Assembly (NCBI GenBank): GCA_020639195.1
Contig: JACKHB010000004.1
Coordinates: forward strand, 434,001-498,000
Length of the DNA: 64,000 nucleotides
Direction of reading: 5' to 3'
Origin: Phycisphaeraceae bacterium
GTDB lineage: Bacteria > Planctomycetota > Phycisphaerae > Phycisphaerales > UBA1924
A program made the translations under genes and the position numbers. Under the pieces are notes generated by a model, which did no database searches, had not been told where the DNA came from, and saw only the letters and a program-made list of their open reading frames with translations. How positions within the stretch are numbered: position 1 is the first letter of the stretch; the number at the start of each line of letters is the position of its first letter. This document shows, piece after piece, positions 1 to 8,294 of the stretch.

Positions 1-233
1 TCGCGGATGTTGGGCCGTCGGGTGCCGAAGCTGTCGTAGTAGTACGGCGGCGCATCGGTGTTGCGCCGTCGGTCGAAGGAGTCGAACGGCGAGCGCGAGG
101 TCTCGCCGGCGAAGAGCGATCGCTGGCACCCGCCCGCAGCGCTGGCGATCGCGAAGAGTCCCATCGCCATCCACAGCGCGCCGGCCCGGATCCGGGGTCG
201 AACGGGGCAAGTCACCTCGGTGCGGGTCGGCAT
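1..233 (-). CDS. Putative lipoprotein, N-terminal part (runs off left edge)
   Basis: The reading frame starts with ATG at 233 and stays open for 77 codons to the window edge. The first 40 residues look like an export signal: a positively charged start, a hydrophobic stretch (ALWMAMGLFAIASAAGGC) and then a cysteine suitable for lipid attachment. The following residues are rich in Asp, Tyr and Arg and match no family I recognise. It lies downstream of the trmL-like gene on the same strand, separated by a GC-rich hairpin. Only the beginning is visible, so function is unknown. The lipoprotein call rests on the signal alone. Confidence 0.6.
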   Translation of the reverse strand, partial: MPTRTEVTCPVRPRIRAGALWMAMGLFAIASAAGGCQRSLFAGETSRSPFDSFDRRRNTDAPPYYYDSFGTRRPNIR

Positions 234-246
234 CTGCCGAAAGTGT

Positions 247-277
247 ACCGCCCCCGTACGAAACGTCCGGGGGCGGT
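247..277 (-). terminator. GC-rich hairpin after trmL-like gene
   Basis: A perfect 10-bp inverted repeat (ACCGCCCCCG at 247-256 and CGGGGGCGGT at 268-277) with an extra ACG/CGT pairing inside the loop. It lies between the stop of the trmL-like gene and the start of the lipoprotein gene on the minus strand. There is no clear T-tract, so it may be a terminator or only a processing hairpin. Confidence 0.45.
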
Positions 278-339
278 GCACTGGAGGAGAGAGAGCTCGT
301 TTTCTCGCGGCTGTCCGCGAGTTGGGTCTTGACATCTTC

Positions 340-912
340 TTATACGGATTGGTGTGGCGAGATGTTCGCGCCGCGGTCCGGATTTCCGGACCATTGTGGC
401 TTGATCTGGCCATCGATGGCCAGACGCCCACAGTGGTCCAGAGCGACCTCTCCGACCGCCAGGAGCCTCTGAAGAGCGACGTAAACCGCAGCCGTCACGG
501 CGGTTGCGACGTTGAGCGATCGCTCGCCCGGGACCATCGGCAGGCTCACCACCGACTCACGGTCGGCCTCCAGCACTGTCTCGGGCAGACCCCGAGTCTC
601 GCACCCGAACACGAGATGGTCTCCGGCCCGAAAGTCAGCGTCGTAGACCGATCTGGACCCGCCGGTCGAGAATAGCCAGCGACGCGATCTGGAAGTTTGG
701 GTGATGTAGGCAGACCAGGAAGAATGCTCTACCAAGGCCAACCGCGGCCAGTAGTCGAGCCCGGCGCGGCGGCAGGCCTTCTCGCTGAGCTCAAAGCCCA
801 GCGGGTGGATCAGGTGCAGGGGGCAGCCCAAGGCGACGCAGGTCCGGCCGATGTTGCCCGTGTTGTTGGGAATCTCCGGCTCGTGCAGGACGATTTCGAA
901 GAGTCCGGGCAC
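340..912 (-). CDS. trmL: TrmL-like tRNA 2'-O-methyltransferase (SpoU/SPOUT family)
   Basis: 190 residues. TrmL methylates the 2'-OH of the wobble nucleotide 34 of certain leucine tRNAs using S-adenosylmethionine. SPOUT signatures are clear: NNTGNIGRTC at residues 16-25, FGCETRGLP at about 102-110, and RSLNVATAV at about 131-139, which form the trefoil-knot cofactor site. The family core is about 155 residues; here a further tail of about 30 residues carries no known domain. The start is GTG at 912, only one base after the stop of the upstream thioredoxin-like gene, which suggests translational coupling. TrmL is the best-fitting SPOUT subfamily from the short length and N-terminal motif, but other SpoU methyltransferases share these motifs. 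Confidence 0.85.
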   Translation of the reverse strand: MPGLFEIVLHEPEIPNNTGNIGRTCVALGCPLHLIHPLGFELSEKACRRAGLDYWPRLALVEHSSWSAYITQTSRSRRWLFSTGGSRSVYDADFRAGDHLVFGCETRGLPETVLEADRESVVSLPMVPGERSLNVATAVTAAVYVALQRLLAVGEVALDHCGRLAIDGQIKPQWSGNPDRGANISPHQSV

Positions 913-913
913 T

Positions 914-2227
914 TCAGCCGCCGGGTCTGCGCGGGAGCGAGCGGATGTACTCCTCCTCGGCCAGTCGCCGGTTTCGTACGCCGGGATCGACTCGCAGGAC
1001 CTGGTCCACGGCGGCCTTGAAGGCGGGATGGCCGGGAGGGCCGCTCCAGCGAACGGTGCCGTCGGAGCTGATGACCGCCGCGACGAACAGTTTCGACAGG
1101 TCGTTGGACGAGTACTGATCCTGGCGGACCGAGTTCATGAGTTCGCCGGAGGGGTCGAAGGTCTGCGGGTGGTGGAGATCCTTGGTGCGGATGTAGCGGC
1201 CGAAGATCGCCGCGAGCCGTTCGGGATCGTTGGTCTGGTCGTTGGTGTTGCTGCTGAAGTTGTTGACGACCGGGGTCATGACTCCGAGAACGACGAGATC
1301 GCGGGCGTGCTGACGCTGGAGCAGGTCCATCCGGGGGACGACCTGCTCGTGGGTGGCGACGACGTCGGGATGCCAGAAGTACACGACCATGGCGCGCCCC
1401 GCCGTGGGGGGCATGGGCGGGACGGTGATCATGGCCTCGGGAAGAGCGATCTTGACCGGCTCGGGCTCCTCCTGGAATCCGGATCTCTGGGGGTCCTCGA
1501 TCGGCTTGGGCCACTGCTCAAGGAACTCGACGCGGGCCCAATCCGCATCGGTGGGCTGATCGAAGGGCACCTCGGGCAGGTCGCGCAGGTCGATCTCCTG
1601 ATTGATCGATCCCGTGCGGCGGAACTCCTCCTCGCGCTGCCGGCGCTCGGCCTCGAGCCGGTCGTTGAGGGTCGAGGCGTCGTCTCGCGACTCGGCGAGC
1701 AGCGTCTTAACCGCCATCTCGACCGAGGAGTTGGCGATGTCGGCAAATCGAAGCTGGCCCGCGCGATCGATAATGTAGAAATCGGGGTCCTGGTCGACCT
1801 TGAGCGCATTGCGGAACTCGCCCGATGCGTCGTGCGCGTAGGCGAAGGAAGCCTTCTTGGCGCGGGCGGCGGCGGCGGCGCCATTGAAGCCCCGCTCGTG
1901 ATGGACGCCGATGACGACTAGCCCCTCGGAGGCGTGGGCCGCGTTGATCTCCTGAGCCAGCGCGAGCCCCTGCAGGGCGTTGGGGTACCAGCTTGCCCAG
2001 GTGCAGATCAGGACGACTTTGCCCGAGAGGTCGCCGGGAGTGACGGGCGCATCCGTGCTCCACTCGGTGAGCGTGCCCCAGAGTTGCTCGGGGAACGGCT
2101 TGAGTTCCATCTCGTCGAGTTCAGCGCGCCGGCCGCCGGAACCCTCGCGGATCACCTCCTGCGCGAGTGTGGCACCGGAGATCATCGCGACGGTCATGCA
2201 GGCCAACGCCCAGCGGTTCTGGCGCAT
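914..2227 (-). CDS. Secreted double thioredoxin-fold (TlpA-like) protein without cysteine pairs
   Basis: 437 residues from an ATG at 2227 that has a good GGGAGG ribosome site. A longer frame exists but would put ten residues before the signal peptide. Residues 1-22 form a Sec signal. Two TlpA/AhpC-like regions follow: the first (about 60-190) has KVVLICTWASWYPN, the second (about 270-430) has MVVYFWHPDVV. In active TlpA proteins the Trp-x-x-Cys-x-x-Cys motif sits at these positions; here neither copy has cysteine (WASWYPN and FWHPDVV). It is therefore unlikely to be a redox enzyme and may be structural or a binding protein. A charged linker rich in Glu and Arg joins the halves. The trmL-like gene follows after one base. 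Confidence 0.7.
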   Translation of the reverse strand: MRQNRWALACMTVAMISGATLAQEVIREGSGGRRAELDEMELKPFPEQLWGTLTEWSTDAPVTPGDLSGKVVLICTWASWYPNALQGLALAQEINAAHASEGLVVIGVHHERGFNGAAAAARAKKASFAYAHDASGEFRNALKVDQDPDFYIIDRAGQLRFADIANSSVEMAVKTLLAESRDDASTLNDRLEAERRQREEEFRRTGSINQEIDLRDLPEVPFDQPTDADWARVEFLEQWPKPIEDPQRSGFQEEPEPVKIALPEAMITVPPMPPTAGRAMVVYFWHPDVVATHEQVVPRMDLLQRQHARDLVVLGVMTPVVNNFSSNTNDQTNDPERLAAIFGRYIRTKDLHHPQTFDPSGELMNSVRQDQYSSNDLSKLFVAAVISSDGTVRWSGPPGHPAFKAAVDQVLRVDPGVRNRRLAEEEYIRSLPRRPGG

Positions 2228-2328
2228 CGAATCGGTCCTCCCAGGGTCTTCCACCAACGGATTCTACAGGCCAGGCGGGCCCGGGCCGCTGTTTCGCGCC
2301 CGGTTGTGACCAGAGCGGCCGGACGTCT

Positions 2329-3180
2329 CTACGTGGGACGCGCCGGGGAGTTCTGGCGGGCGAGCACGCTCAGGGCGATTCCCGCGGCGACCGTCGCGTT
2401 GAGCGAATCGACTCGCGGGTCGATCGGGATGCGGGCGCGCCGGGCCGCCCGAGCGAGGATTTCGGGACAAAGGCCGGGCCCCTCGGCCCCGATCAGCAGG
2501 GCGGGGCGGTCGATCGGCCCGAGGTCGGCAAGGTCGGGGGCGGCGGGGTCCGGGGTCAGGGCCAGAGTGGTCCAGCCGGACTCGGCAAGGTCGGCGATGG
2601 CGCCGGTCTCGATCGTGGCGAAGGGCACGCGCAGGGCCCAGCCCATCGAGACGCGCAGGGCCTTGCGGTAGAGCGGGTCGCAGGTGTCGGGCGTGAGCAG
2701 GACAGCGGCGTCGGGGCCGGCCAGTGCCGCGACGCACCGGAAGATGCCCCCGACGTTGTCGTGGTTGGTGAGCCCGACGAGGACAACGAGGGTGCGGGAC
2801 GAGTCGAGAACATCGCCGGGATCACGCGGCGGGGGACGATGGCCGCAGGCGAGAACGCCCCGATGGACGTGGAACCCGGCGATGCCGTCGAGGACGGGCT
2901 GGGGCGCGACATAGGCGGGCGTATCAGGGGGGAAGAGGTCGAGGGTGGGGCCGATTGCGTCGAGGCGGGGCGCGGCGATCAGGAGGGAGTGGCCGGCGAA
3001 TTCGGAGCGGGCGAGTTGCTCGACGACCCAGTGGCCCTCGGCGATGAAGAGCCCCGAGTCATCGAGCCCATCGGGCGCTCGCGCGGGGTTGTGGGCCGCC
3101 CGCAGCCAGGCGTCTCGCTGGTTGCGGTAGGGCTCGACGCGCGGGTCGTCGATGGAGTCGATGGGGACAATCCGGGGCAC
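2329..3180 (-). CDS. TrmH/SpoU-family RNA 2'-O-ribose methyltransferase
   Basis: 283 residues, usual length for the TrmH/RlmB-type group with an N-terminal substrate-binding domain (about 1-110) followed by the SPOUT domain. The three SpoU motifs are visible: NHDNVGGIFR, GAEGPGL and IPIDPRVDSLNATVAAGIAL near the C-terminus. The enzyme should transfer a methyl group from S-adenosylmethionine to a ribose in rRNA or tRNA; the exact target cannot be read from sequence. The start is GTG at 3180, 50 bases from the divergent uppP gene. It is a second SPOUT enzyme within 3 kb, but not a close copy of the TrmL-like protein. Confidence 0.88.
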   Translation of the reverse strand: MPRIVPIDSIDDPRVEPYRNQRDAWLRAAHNPARAPDGLDDSGLFIAEGHWVVEQLARSEFAGHSLLIAAPRLDAIGPTLDLFPPDTPAYVAPQPVLDGIAGFHVHRGVLACGHRPPPRDPGDVLDSSRTLVVLVGLTNHDNVGGIFRCVAALAGPDAAVLLTPDTCDPLYRKALRVSMGWALRVPFATIETGAIADLAESGWTTLALTPDPAAPDLADLGPIDRPALLIGAEGPGLCPEILARAARRARIPIDPRVDSLNATVAAGIALSVLARQNSPARPT

Positions 3181-3230
3181 GGGCCGACTGTACCCTTGGG
3201 CCCGCGCGGCTCGCGGCGAAGGAGCGACGC

Positions 3231-4124
3231 ATGGAGTGGTGGCAGGCGCTGATCCTGGGCCTGGTCGAGGGCATCACCGAGTACCTGCCCATCAGTTCGA
3301 CGGGGCACCTGATCATCGCCTCGGGGCTGATGGGGCTGGACGACCCGGCGAGCAAGTCGGCGGTGGACGCGTTCACGATCGTGGTGCAGGGGGGCGCGAT
3401 CCTGGCTGTGCTTGGGCTGTACCGGGCGCGCGTGGTCGAGATGGTCATGGGCGTGCTGGGGAAGAACCCCGCGGGGCTGCGCCTTGCGATGCTGCTGCTG
3501 GCAGCGTTCCTTCCCGCGGCGGTGCTGGGCGTGCTGCTCAATGACTGGATCGAGGCGCGCCTGTTCTTTCTGGGCCCGGTGGTCGCGGCGCTGGCGGTGG
3601 GCGGGGTGTTCATGATCGTGCTGGAGGTGCTGCGCGAGCGGCACATGAGGAGGAAGGCCGGCGGCGGGCACGCGCTGGTCGAGCCGGGCCGGGAGATGGA
3701 GATCGCGGATCTGACCTTCCGGCACGCGCTGCTCATCGGGCTGATGCAGTGCATCGCGATGTGGCCGGGGACCAGCCGCAGCATGATGACGATCGCGGGG
3801 GGCGTGCTGGTGGGATTGAAGCCGAAGCAGGCGGCGGAGTTCAGCTTCCTGCTGGGGCTGCCGACGCTGGGCGGGGCGACGGTGTACACGCTTGCGAAGA
3901 ACCTGAAGGAAACCCACGACGCGGGTGGGCCGAACATGTTCGAGGTTCTTGGTCTCGTGCCGGTGCTGATCGGGGTGGTGGCGGCGACGATCTCCGCCGC
4001 GATGGCGGTGAAGTGGCTGGTGTCGTTCCTGAATCGCCACGGGCTGATCCCGTTTGGCGTGTATCGGCTGGTGCTGGCGGGCGTGCTCTTGGCGCTTGGG
4101 CTGGCGGGGGTGGTGGCGGTGTAG
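3231..4124 (+). CDS. uppP: Undecaprenyl-diphosphatase UppP (BacA family)
   Basis: 297 residues, multi-spanning membrane protein. UppP removes one phosphate from undecaprenyl diphosphate at the membrane, recycling the lipid carrier for cell wall and polysaccharide synthesis; overexpression gives bacitracin resistance in other bacteria. The two family signatures are present: EGITEYLPISSTGH near residues 14-27 and PGTSRSMMTI at about 180-189, which hold the catalytic Glu, His, Ser and Arg. A strong AAGGAG site lies six bases before the ATG. The gene is divergent from the TrmH-family gene and convergent with the secreted protein fragment at 4160. A short 6-bp inverted repeat (GCCCTG/CAGGGC, 4149-4166) lies between the two stops. 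Confidence 0.95.
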   Translation: MEWWQALILGLVEGITEYLPISSTGHLIIASGLMGLDDPASKSAVDAFTIVVQGGAILAVLGLYRARVVEMVMGVLGKNPAGLRLAMLLLAAFLPAAVLGVLLNDWIEARLFFLGPVVAALAVGGVFMIVLEVLRERHMRRKAGGGHALVEPGREMEIADLTFRHALLIGLMQCIAMWPGTSRSMMTIAGGVLVGLKPKQAAEFSFLLGLPTLGGATVYTLAKNLKETHDAGGPNMFEVLGLVPVLIGVVAATISAAMAVKWLVSFLNRHGLIPFGVYRLVLAGVLLALGLAGVVAV

Positions 4125-4159
4125 GGTGAAGTCGATGGTCGCCCACCTGCCCTGCACTC

Positions 4160-4471
4160 TCAGGGCGTCTGGACGGTGAAGCGATACTGCTCGTTGGCGT
4201 CGGCGGCCCAGTCCACATCGGGCGGTGAACCGGCGGTGGTTTGCGCACACTTGAGCACGCCGGCGCGAGCTGTGATGATGTACTGGGTATCGTCCTCGAA
4301 CGACTCGCCCGTCTTGGGCTCAATGACGACGAGGCACACGCACCAGTCGGTGCCGGCTCCAATCAACTGAACCTGGAAGTCATCGCTGACATCGACCGGG
4401 GTGTCCCCGGTCCCGGCGGGGCGCCTTTTGACGATAACGGGGAGGTCGGAGCCATCACGAAACACCGGCCC
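4160..4471 (-). pseudogene. C-terminal segment of the interrupted secreted protein (after in-frame TAG)
   Basis: This is the direct in-frame continuation of the neighbouring secreted protein after a TAG at 4474-4472. The segment encodes about 103 residues, starting with GPVFRDGSDLPVIVKR and ending with EQYRFTVQTP. It has no signal peptide and no convincing ribosome site of its own; a GTG at 4465 could start it only weakly. The sequence looks like a normal compact domain, not random frame. The simplest reading is that one nonsense change cut a 488-residue protein into two. Stop-codon readthrough or a sequencing error are the alternatives. Confidence 0.6.
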
Positions 4472-5626
4472 CTAGTGCCGCACCGTGAACTTTGTCGGGA
4501 TGGAAGTCACCGTCGCGTCGTGTGCCGAGACGCACGCCTCGGGATGGAACGAATAGGGCACAAGGCCGACCGCGCCGCCTCCGATCGAGGAGGGCGTCTG
4601 ATCATAATAGGGCACAGTTGAGAGCGTGGTCGCGCCGACAGTGACGTCGCCGAGCCAGTCCTCATCGATATTGTCGGTGTTGATGAGGATGCGTCCGTGC
4701 AGGCCAGCACTGCCGATGGAGATGTCGCCGGTGTCCGCGAGGCGCCCTGCAATCTTGATGATGCGGGCCGCGAGGAATCCGCCGGCGACGGTGATGGGGC
4801 GTGTGACGCGATCGGTGAAGGTGAGGTCGGCGTCGAGGTCGCCGGCGATATCCAGGCCGCGATCGGGGCCGCCAAGGTCCGACAGGATGCGGGTGGTGAG
4901 CGAGCCGACGAAGTGGCCGTCGAGCGCGCCGGCGCCGGTGGTCTCGATGTACTGGGTGTCGAAGCTGGCGCCGGTCGAGATGTCTGCGTAGATCTCGCCT
5001 GCGACGATCCGCTTGATGTTGCGTTCCACGTCGATGGTGACGGGAACCGATGGCGTGCCGATTCGGCCGATCACCTCCAGCTTTTCGATATTCGATCCAT
5101 TTACGTCAACGTCCCCTTGGAACTCACCGCCGACAAACATGTCGGTGATCGCTCCGTTGGTGGTCACGATGTCATTCAGTACATCATCGCCCACGACCAC
5201 CGTATTGATGGAGTCCATCTTTATAGCGGGATTAGATGACCCCGGCTCACCCAGATCGTTGATCGTCCGGAGTTCAATCAGGTTTGCGACGCCTGTTCCA
5301 ATGTCCTCAACCGTATCAACAGAATCCACGCCTGTGCCGGGGCTGGTTCCGCGAATATAGACGTTTGTGTTCCCGCCGGAGCCAGACACCACCGTGACCA
5401 TATCGATAGGATCCGTGTCAGGAGCAGTGACAAGGAATGAGACATCGCCGCCGAACCCGACAGCGCGAGTGAGCGTGATGTCCCACTCAGCATCGCCGGA
5501 ATCGAACTCCACAGAAGCCGTGCCACCGTCGGACGGCGTGACCGTCACTGTTGGAGTAGCGAAGACGGATGATGCCGTGACATATGGAATACATATAACA
5601 ATAGCAATCCACGCACTGCGAATCAT
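4472..5626 (-). CDS. Secreted repetitive beta-strand protein, ends at an in-frame TAG
   Basis: 384 residues from an ATG at 5626 with an AAGGAG site eight bases upstream; a start 12 codons earlier lacks this. Residues 1-22 form a Sec signal. The rest is rich in Gly, Asp, Thr, Ile and Val with repeated short strands (for example DGGTASVEF, AGEIYADIS, LGDVTVGATTLS), suggesting a beta-helix or beta-sandwich surface protein. I recognise no enzyme motif. The ATG overlaps the stop of the upstream FGE-like gene (ATGA), so the two are probably translated together. Base composition is more AT-rich than neighbours, especially at the 5' end. The frame continues past the TAG for about 100 codons. Function unknown. 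Confidence 0.65.
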   Translation of the reverse strand: MIRSAWIAIVICIPYVTASSVFATPTVTVTPSDGGTASVEFDSGDAEWDITLTRAVGFGGDVSFLVTAPDTDPIDMVTVVSGSGGNTNVYIRGTSPGTGVDSVDTVEDIGTGVANLIELRTINDLGEPGSSNPAIKMDSINTVVVGDDVLNDIVTTNGAITDMFVGGEFQGDVDVNGSNIEKLEVIGRIGTPSVPVTIDVERNIKRIVAGEIYADISTGASFDTQYIETTGAGALDGHFVGSLTTRILSDLGGPDRGLDIAGDLDADLTFTDRVTRPITVAGGFLAARIIKIAGRLADTGDISIGSAGLHGRILINTDNIDEDWLGDVTVGATTLSTVPYYDQTPSSIGGGAVGLVPYSFHPEACVSAHDATVTSIPTKFTVRH

Positions 5627-6612
5627 TGGTGTGATCTCCTTCGAGCTGTGAAAGCAATACATACCAACAACGCAGGAGCTGCCGGCGATGGCACGGACGC
5701 GAGTCGGACGCCATCGATCCCGTTTGGAGGGTTGCCTCCAACAACGTCAAGGCGATCGAAATGCTCGTGGAACGGCTGGTATTGCGCGGTTCCGTTCTTG
5801 AACCGTGCCCTCCGATCGACGGCGAAGGTCTCGGTCCACTCCCTGACGCCTCCGGATCCGTCGAGGAGGCCCCAGGGGCTCTGCACGTGCGGGTAAGAGC
5901 CCACCGGCAGGTATGGATCGCCCGGCTCCTCGACGATGCCCGCGCTGGTCTCCCCACCCTCCCACGGCCAGCCGGGGATTGGGGGCTCATCGCTGGAGTG
6001 CGGGTACTTCCAGTACCCGCCCTGGCCATCCTTGCCGGGATCCCAGTGCATTCCCTTGATCCACTCGTCGATCGTGGGGATCCAGAACTTCGCGTCGGGA
6101 TGGTGGGCAGGCTGGTCGTTCCACGTGCCGTCGTCGTTCTTCCCGAAGGTAGAGGTGTCGTACGACCCGTTCTCGAAGGCCCACTGCTCCTTCGCCTTAT
6201 CATTGTGGAGCCAGTTGACAAGCCGGGCTGCGATGTGCCAGGACATCTCCGTCGGAACGTCTTCGAATCCCTGCGGGATGAAGTAGCGGTCCTCCGCCGC
6301 GTCGTATTGGATGAAGAACCCGATGAAATGGGGGTCGTCGGGGAATCCGTCCCAGTAGGGGGCGTAGGCGCTAACGAACTCCAGGTGTTGCGACACCGTC
6401 ACCTCGGTTCGTGTGATCCGGTAGACGTGGTCCACGCCTCCGACCTCGAACGGCTCCGAGAACGGAGGAAAGAACATTGGGGCCTCGTCCGGCGTGACGT
6501 CGCGGTTGCCGGGGTCGCCGATGGTGACCCAGTCGAAGCCGTGGTCGGGCTGCGCAGGGCAGGGCGGGGCGAGAAGTGAGGCGAGAGCGATTCCCAATGC
6601 GGTCCATCGCAT
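5623..6612 (-). CDS. Secreted formylglycine-generating-enzyme-like (SUMF1/FGE fold) protein with PEP-CTERM-like tail
   Basis: 329 residues with a signal peptide (about 1-20). Residues 25-300 resemble the FGE-sulfatase fold: an N-terminal DWVTIGDPGN strand, YRITRTEVTVSQHLEF (the family's 'kyEVTngqY' region), WHIAARLVNWL, FWIPTIDEWIKG and the GLLDGSGGVREWTET motif (family 'DmsGNVwEW'). Active FGE needs a C-terminal cysteine pair, which I do not see, so it more likely binds calcium or ligand than activates sulfatases. The last 25 residues (VPSPAAPALLV, hydrophobic stretch, then ARRRSHQ) look like a PEP-CTERM-type sorting tail with SP in place of EP. The stop overlaps the next gene's start by four bases. 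Confidence 0.75.
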   Translation of the reverse strand: MRWTALGIALASLLAPPCPAQPDHGFDWVTIGDPGNRDVTPDEAPMFFPPFSEPFEVGGVDHVYRITRTEVTVSQHLEFVSAYAPYWDGFPDDPHFIGFFIQYDAAEDRYFIPQGFEDVPTEMSWHIAARLVNWLHNDKAKEQWAFENGSYDTSTFGKNDDGTWNDQPAHHPDAKFWIPTIDEWIKGMHWDPGKDGQGGYWKYPHSSDEPPIPGWPWEGGETSAGIVEEPGDPYLPVGSYPHVQSPWGLLDGSGGVREWTETFAVDRRARFKNGTAQYQPFHEHFDRLDVVGGNPPNGIDGVRLASVPSPAAPALLVCIAFTARRRSHQ

Positions 6613-6892
6613 AGTTCGAGGCTCCTGTATCGAGATACCCCCCCTGAACGGACTGTCAATCGGCTCGGTCGTCGATCGAGCGGTCTTCGCGCAATCCCAG
6701 TGGGCGCGCTGGTCGAGGGCCGGGGTCGTGGATCGATAAAGGGGGATGGCCGAAGGAGCGGTTCCACACCACTAGTTTGGCGCGGCCGCTCGCGGCGTCA
6801 ACGGCCTTGGCTCGAAGGGAGTGGATTTGGCGCGCGAAGGAGCGCAGATGGGCGCGCAACGTGTTGACTGGGCGGGCGAATCTCGCGCCGAA
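6613..6892. other. Gene-free stretch
   Basis: Between the FGE-like gene and the terminator of the pseudopilin gene. Apart from the candidate promoter at its left end I see no coding frame with plausible composition, no tRNA and no strong repeat. Confidence 0.5.
6632..6659 (-). promoter_or_regulatory. Candidate sigma-70 type promoter for the FGE-like gene
   Basis: On the minus strand a perfect TTGACA (6659-6654) is followed after 16 bases by TATCTC (6637-6632), about 20 bases upstream of the FGE-like start codon. The -10 is weak, so this is a suggestion only. Confidence 0.35.
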
Positions 6893-6917
6893 GAAAAACA
6901 CGGCCGGGCGGGCCGTG
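6893..6917 (-). terminator. Rho-independent terminator after pseudopilin gene
   Basis: Reading the minus strand: CACGGCC (6917-6911), a 5-base loop, GGCCGTG (6905-6899), then TTTTTCTT. A classic stem plus T-tract, 29 bases after the stop of the prepilin-like gene. Confidence 0.85.
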
Positions 6918-6945
6918 GCGCGATCCGGTCACTGATCCGGGGCGG

Positions 6946-8085
6946 TCAGTTGCCGAAGGTCTGGATGATGTCCTTGAAGCCGCCGGTGACGTCGTTGATG
7001 GTCGAGGCGCCGCCCTTGACATGGCGCACGCCGCCGGTGGTGAAGAAGTTGTAGCCGTAGCGGAGGCCGGCCGAGTCGGCGCTCAGGCGCTTGGCGCCGG
7101 TGTCGCGCGAGCCGAAGTAGATGCCGTCGGCGCCGGCGGACATGACGACGGCGCGGCCGCGGGCCGCGGCGGGCAGGAGCGTCGTGGGATCGCTGACGCT
7201 GTCGAGATCGTCGGTGGTGGGATAGGCGGGGTTGCCCAGCAGGCCGGCGAGGGTGGTCTCGAGGGTGGCGTTGGCGACGCCGTCGCCCAGGAGGCTGAAC
7301 TCGCGATTGGCGGACTGGGTCTGGTCCTTGCCGGACTGGCCGAGTTCAGTGGACTTGAGGAAACCGGCGTTGGCGGCCCAGTAGAACCGGGAGGGATTTC
7401 GCGAGTCGACGCGGGCAAAGTCCTGCACGCTGGAGATGACGCCCGGGCCGGTGTCGTCCTCGATCCAGAGGATCATGGCGTTGCCCCAGGCGTCCACGAC
7501 GTCGGGGATGTCGGCCTCGGACGTGCCGAAGGCGACCGAGCCCGCGGACCACTGGCTGTTCACCCCGTCGGTGCTGGTGTGCTTCTGGCGGACGAACGTC
7601 TTGCCATCGGGCTCGTAGTAGCCGGGGTTGCCGGAGTAGTCGGTACCGATGAGGCCTGGGCGGACGAAGCGTTTGAGCTGGGTGTTGAGGGCGTGGGCGG
7701 CCGCCGTGGGTCCGAAGTTCAGCCCCTGCGAGCCGCCGGAGTTGAGGCCCGAGCGATCCTCGATGCCCCCGGCGAGGTCGAGAATGACGTTCTCCATGGT
7801 GGTGAAGCCGTAGGTGTCGGCGTTCTCCTGATCCCCCATCTCGGCGGGAGAGAACACGCCCGGGAGCAGGCCGTCGCGGTCCTGCCGGAAGCGGTCCACG
7901 GCGTTGCCGAGCTGCTTGGCGATGGTCTCGGTGGTGGCCGCCTTGGCGACGTTGCGCGCGCCGCCCAGCGACGGCAGGATGATCGCGATGACGATCACGA
8001 TGATCATGATCACCACGAGCAGTTCGACCAGACTGAACGCCCTCGCGACGGTGCGCGACACTCCCCGACACATGGCCTGACGCAT
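6946..8085 (-). CDS. Type II secretion/type IV pilin-like protein (prepilin-type N-terminal methylation domain)
   Basis: 379 residues from an ATG at 8085 with AAGGAG six bases upstream; the longer frame adds 20 unlikely residues. After a short basic leader comes the prepilin peptidase site and helix AFSLVELLVVIMIIVIVIAI, with the conserved Glu at +5 after the processing site. The rest (about 50-379) is a periplasmic or surface domain rich in Gly, Asp and Asn, including WAANAGFLKS and GYNFFTTGGVRHVKGG near the end. Planctomycetes carry many such single pseudopilins outside secretion operons. The gene stands alone and ends at a strong terminator. Which secretion machine or surface structure it joins is unknown. 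Confidence 0.85.
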   Translation of the reverse strand: MRQAMCRGVSRTVARAFSLVELLVVIMIIVIVIAIILPSLGGARNVAKAATTETIAKQLGNAVDRFRQDRDGLLPGVFSPAEMGDQENADTYGFTTMENVILDLAGGIEDRSGLNSGGSQGLNFGPTAAAHALNTQLKRFVRPGLIGTDYSGNPGYYEPDGKTFVRQKHTSTDGVNSQWSAGSVAFGTSEADIPDVVDAWGNAMILWIEDDTGPGVISSVQDFARVDSRNPSRFYWAANAGFLKSTELGQSGKDQTQSANREFSLLGDGVANATLETTLAGLLGNPAYPTTDDLDSVSDPTTLLPAAARGRAVVMSAGADGIYFGSRDTGAKRLSADSAGLRYGYNFFTTGGVRHVKGGASTINDVTGGFKDIIQTFGN

Positions 8086-8294
8086 GGCAGGCTCCTTGGC
8101 CTGTCGGGTGCGCGAGCGCGCCCCGTTTCCCCTCTGATCCGACACAGCCCGGCCCGCCGAGCGGCGAGGCCGACCACCACGACTCTGTTCGGGTGCGCGG
8201 GGCGATCAGTTCGAGGTGAACTCGGACAAACTGCGCCCCCACCCGGACAGGAGTATACCGACCGGCCCGCTCCGTACCGTATCGTTGGATCCGG

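Noticed and set aside
327..352. TTGACA with TATACG close behind, as a plus-strand promoter
   Set aside because: Only eight bases separate the boxes and no plus-strand gene follows; it lies at the 3' end of the trmL-like gene.
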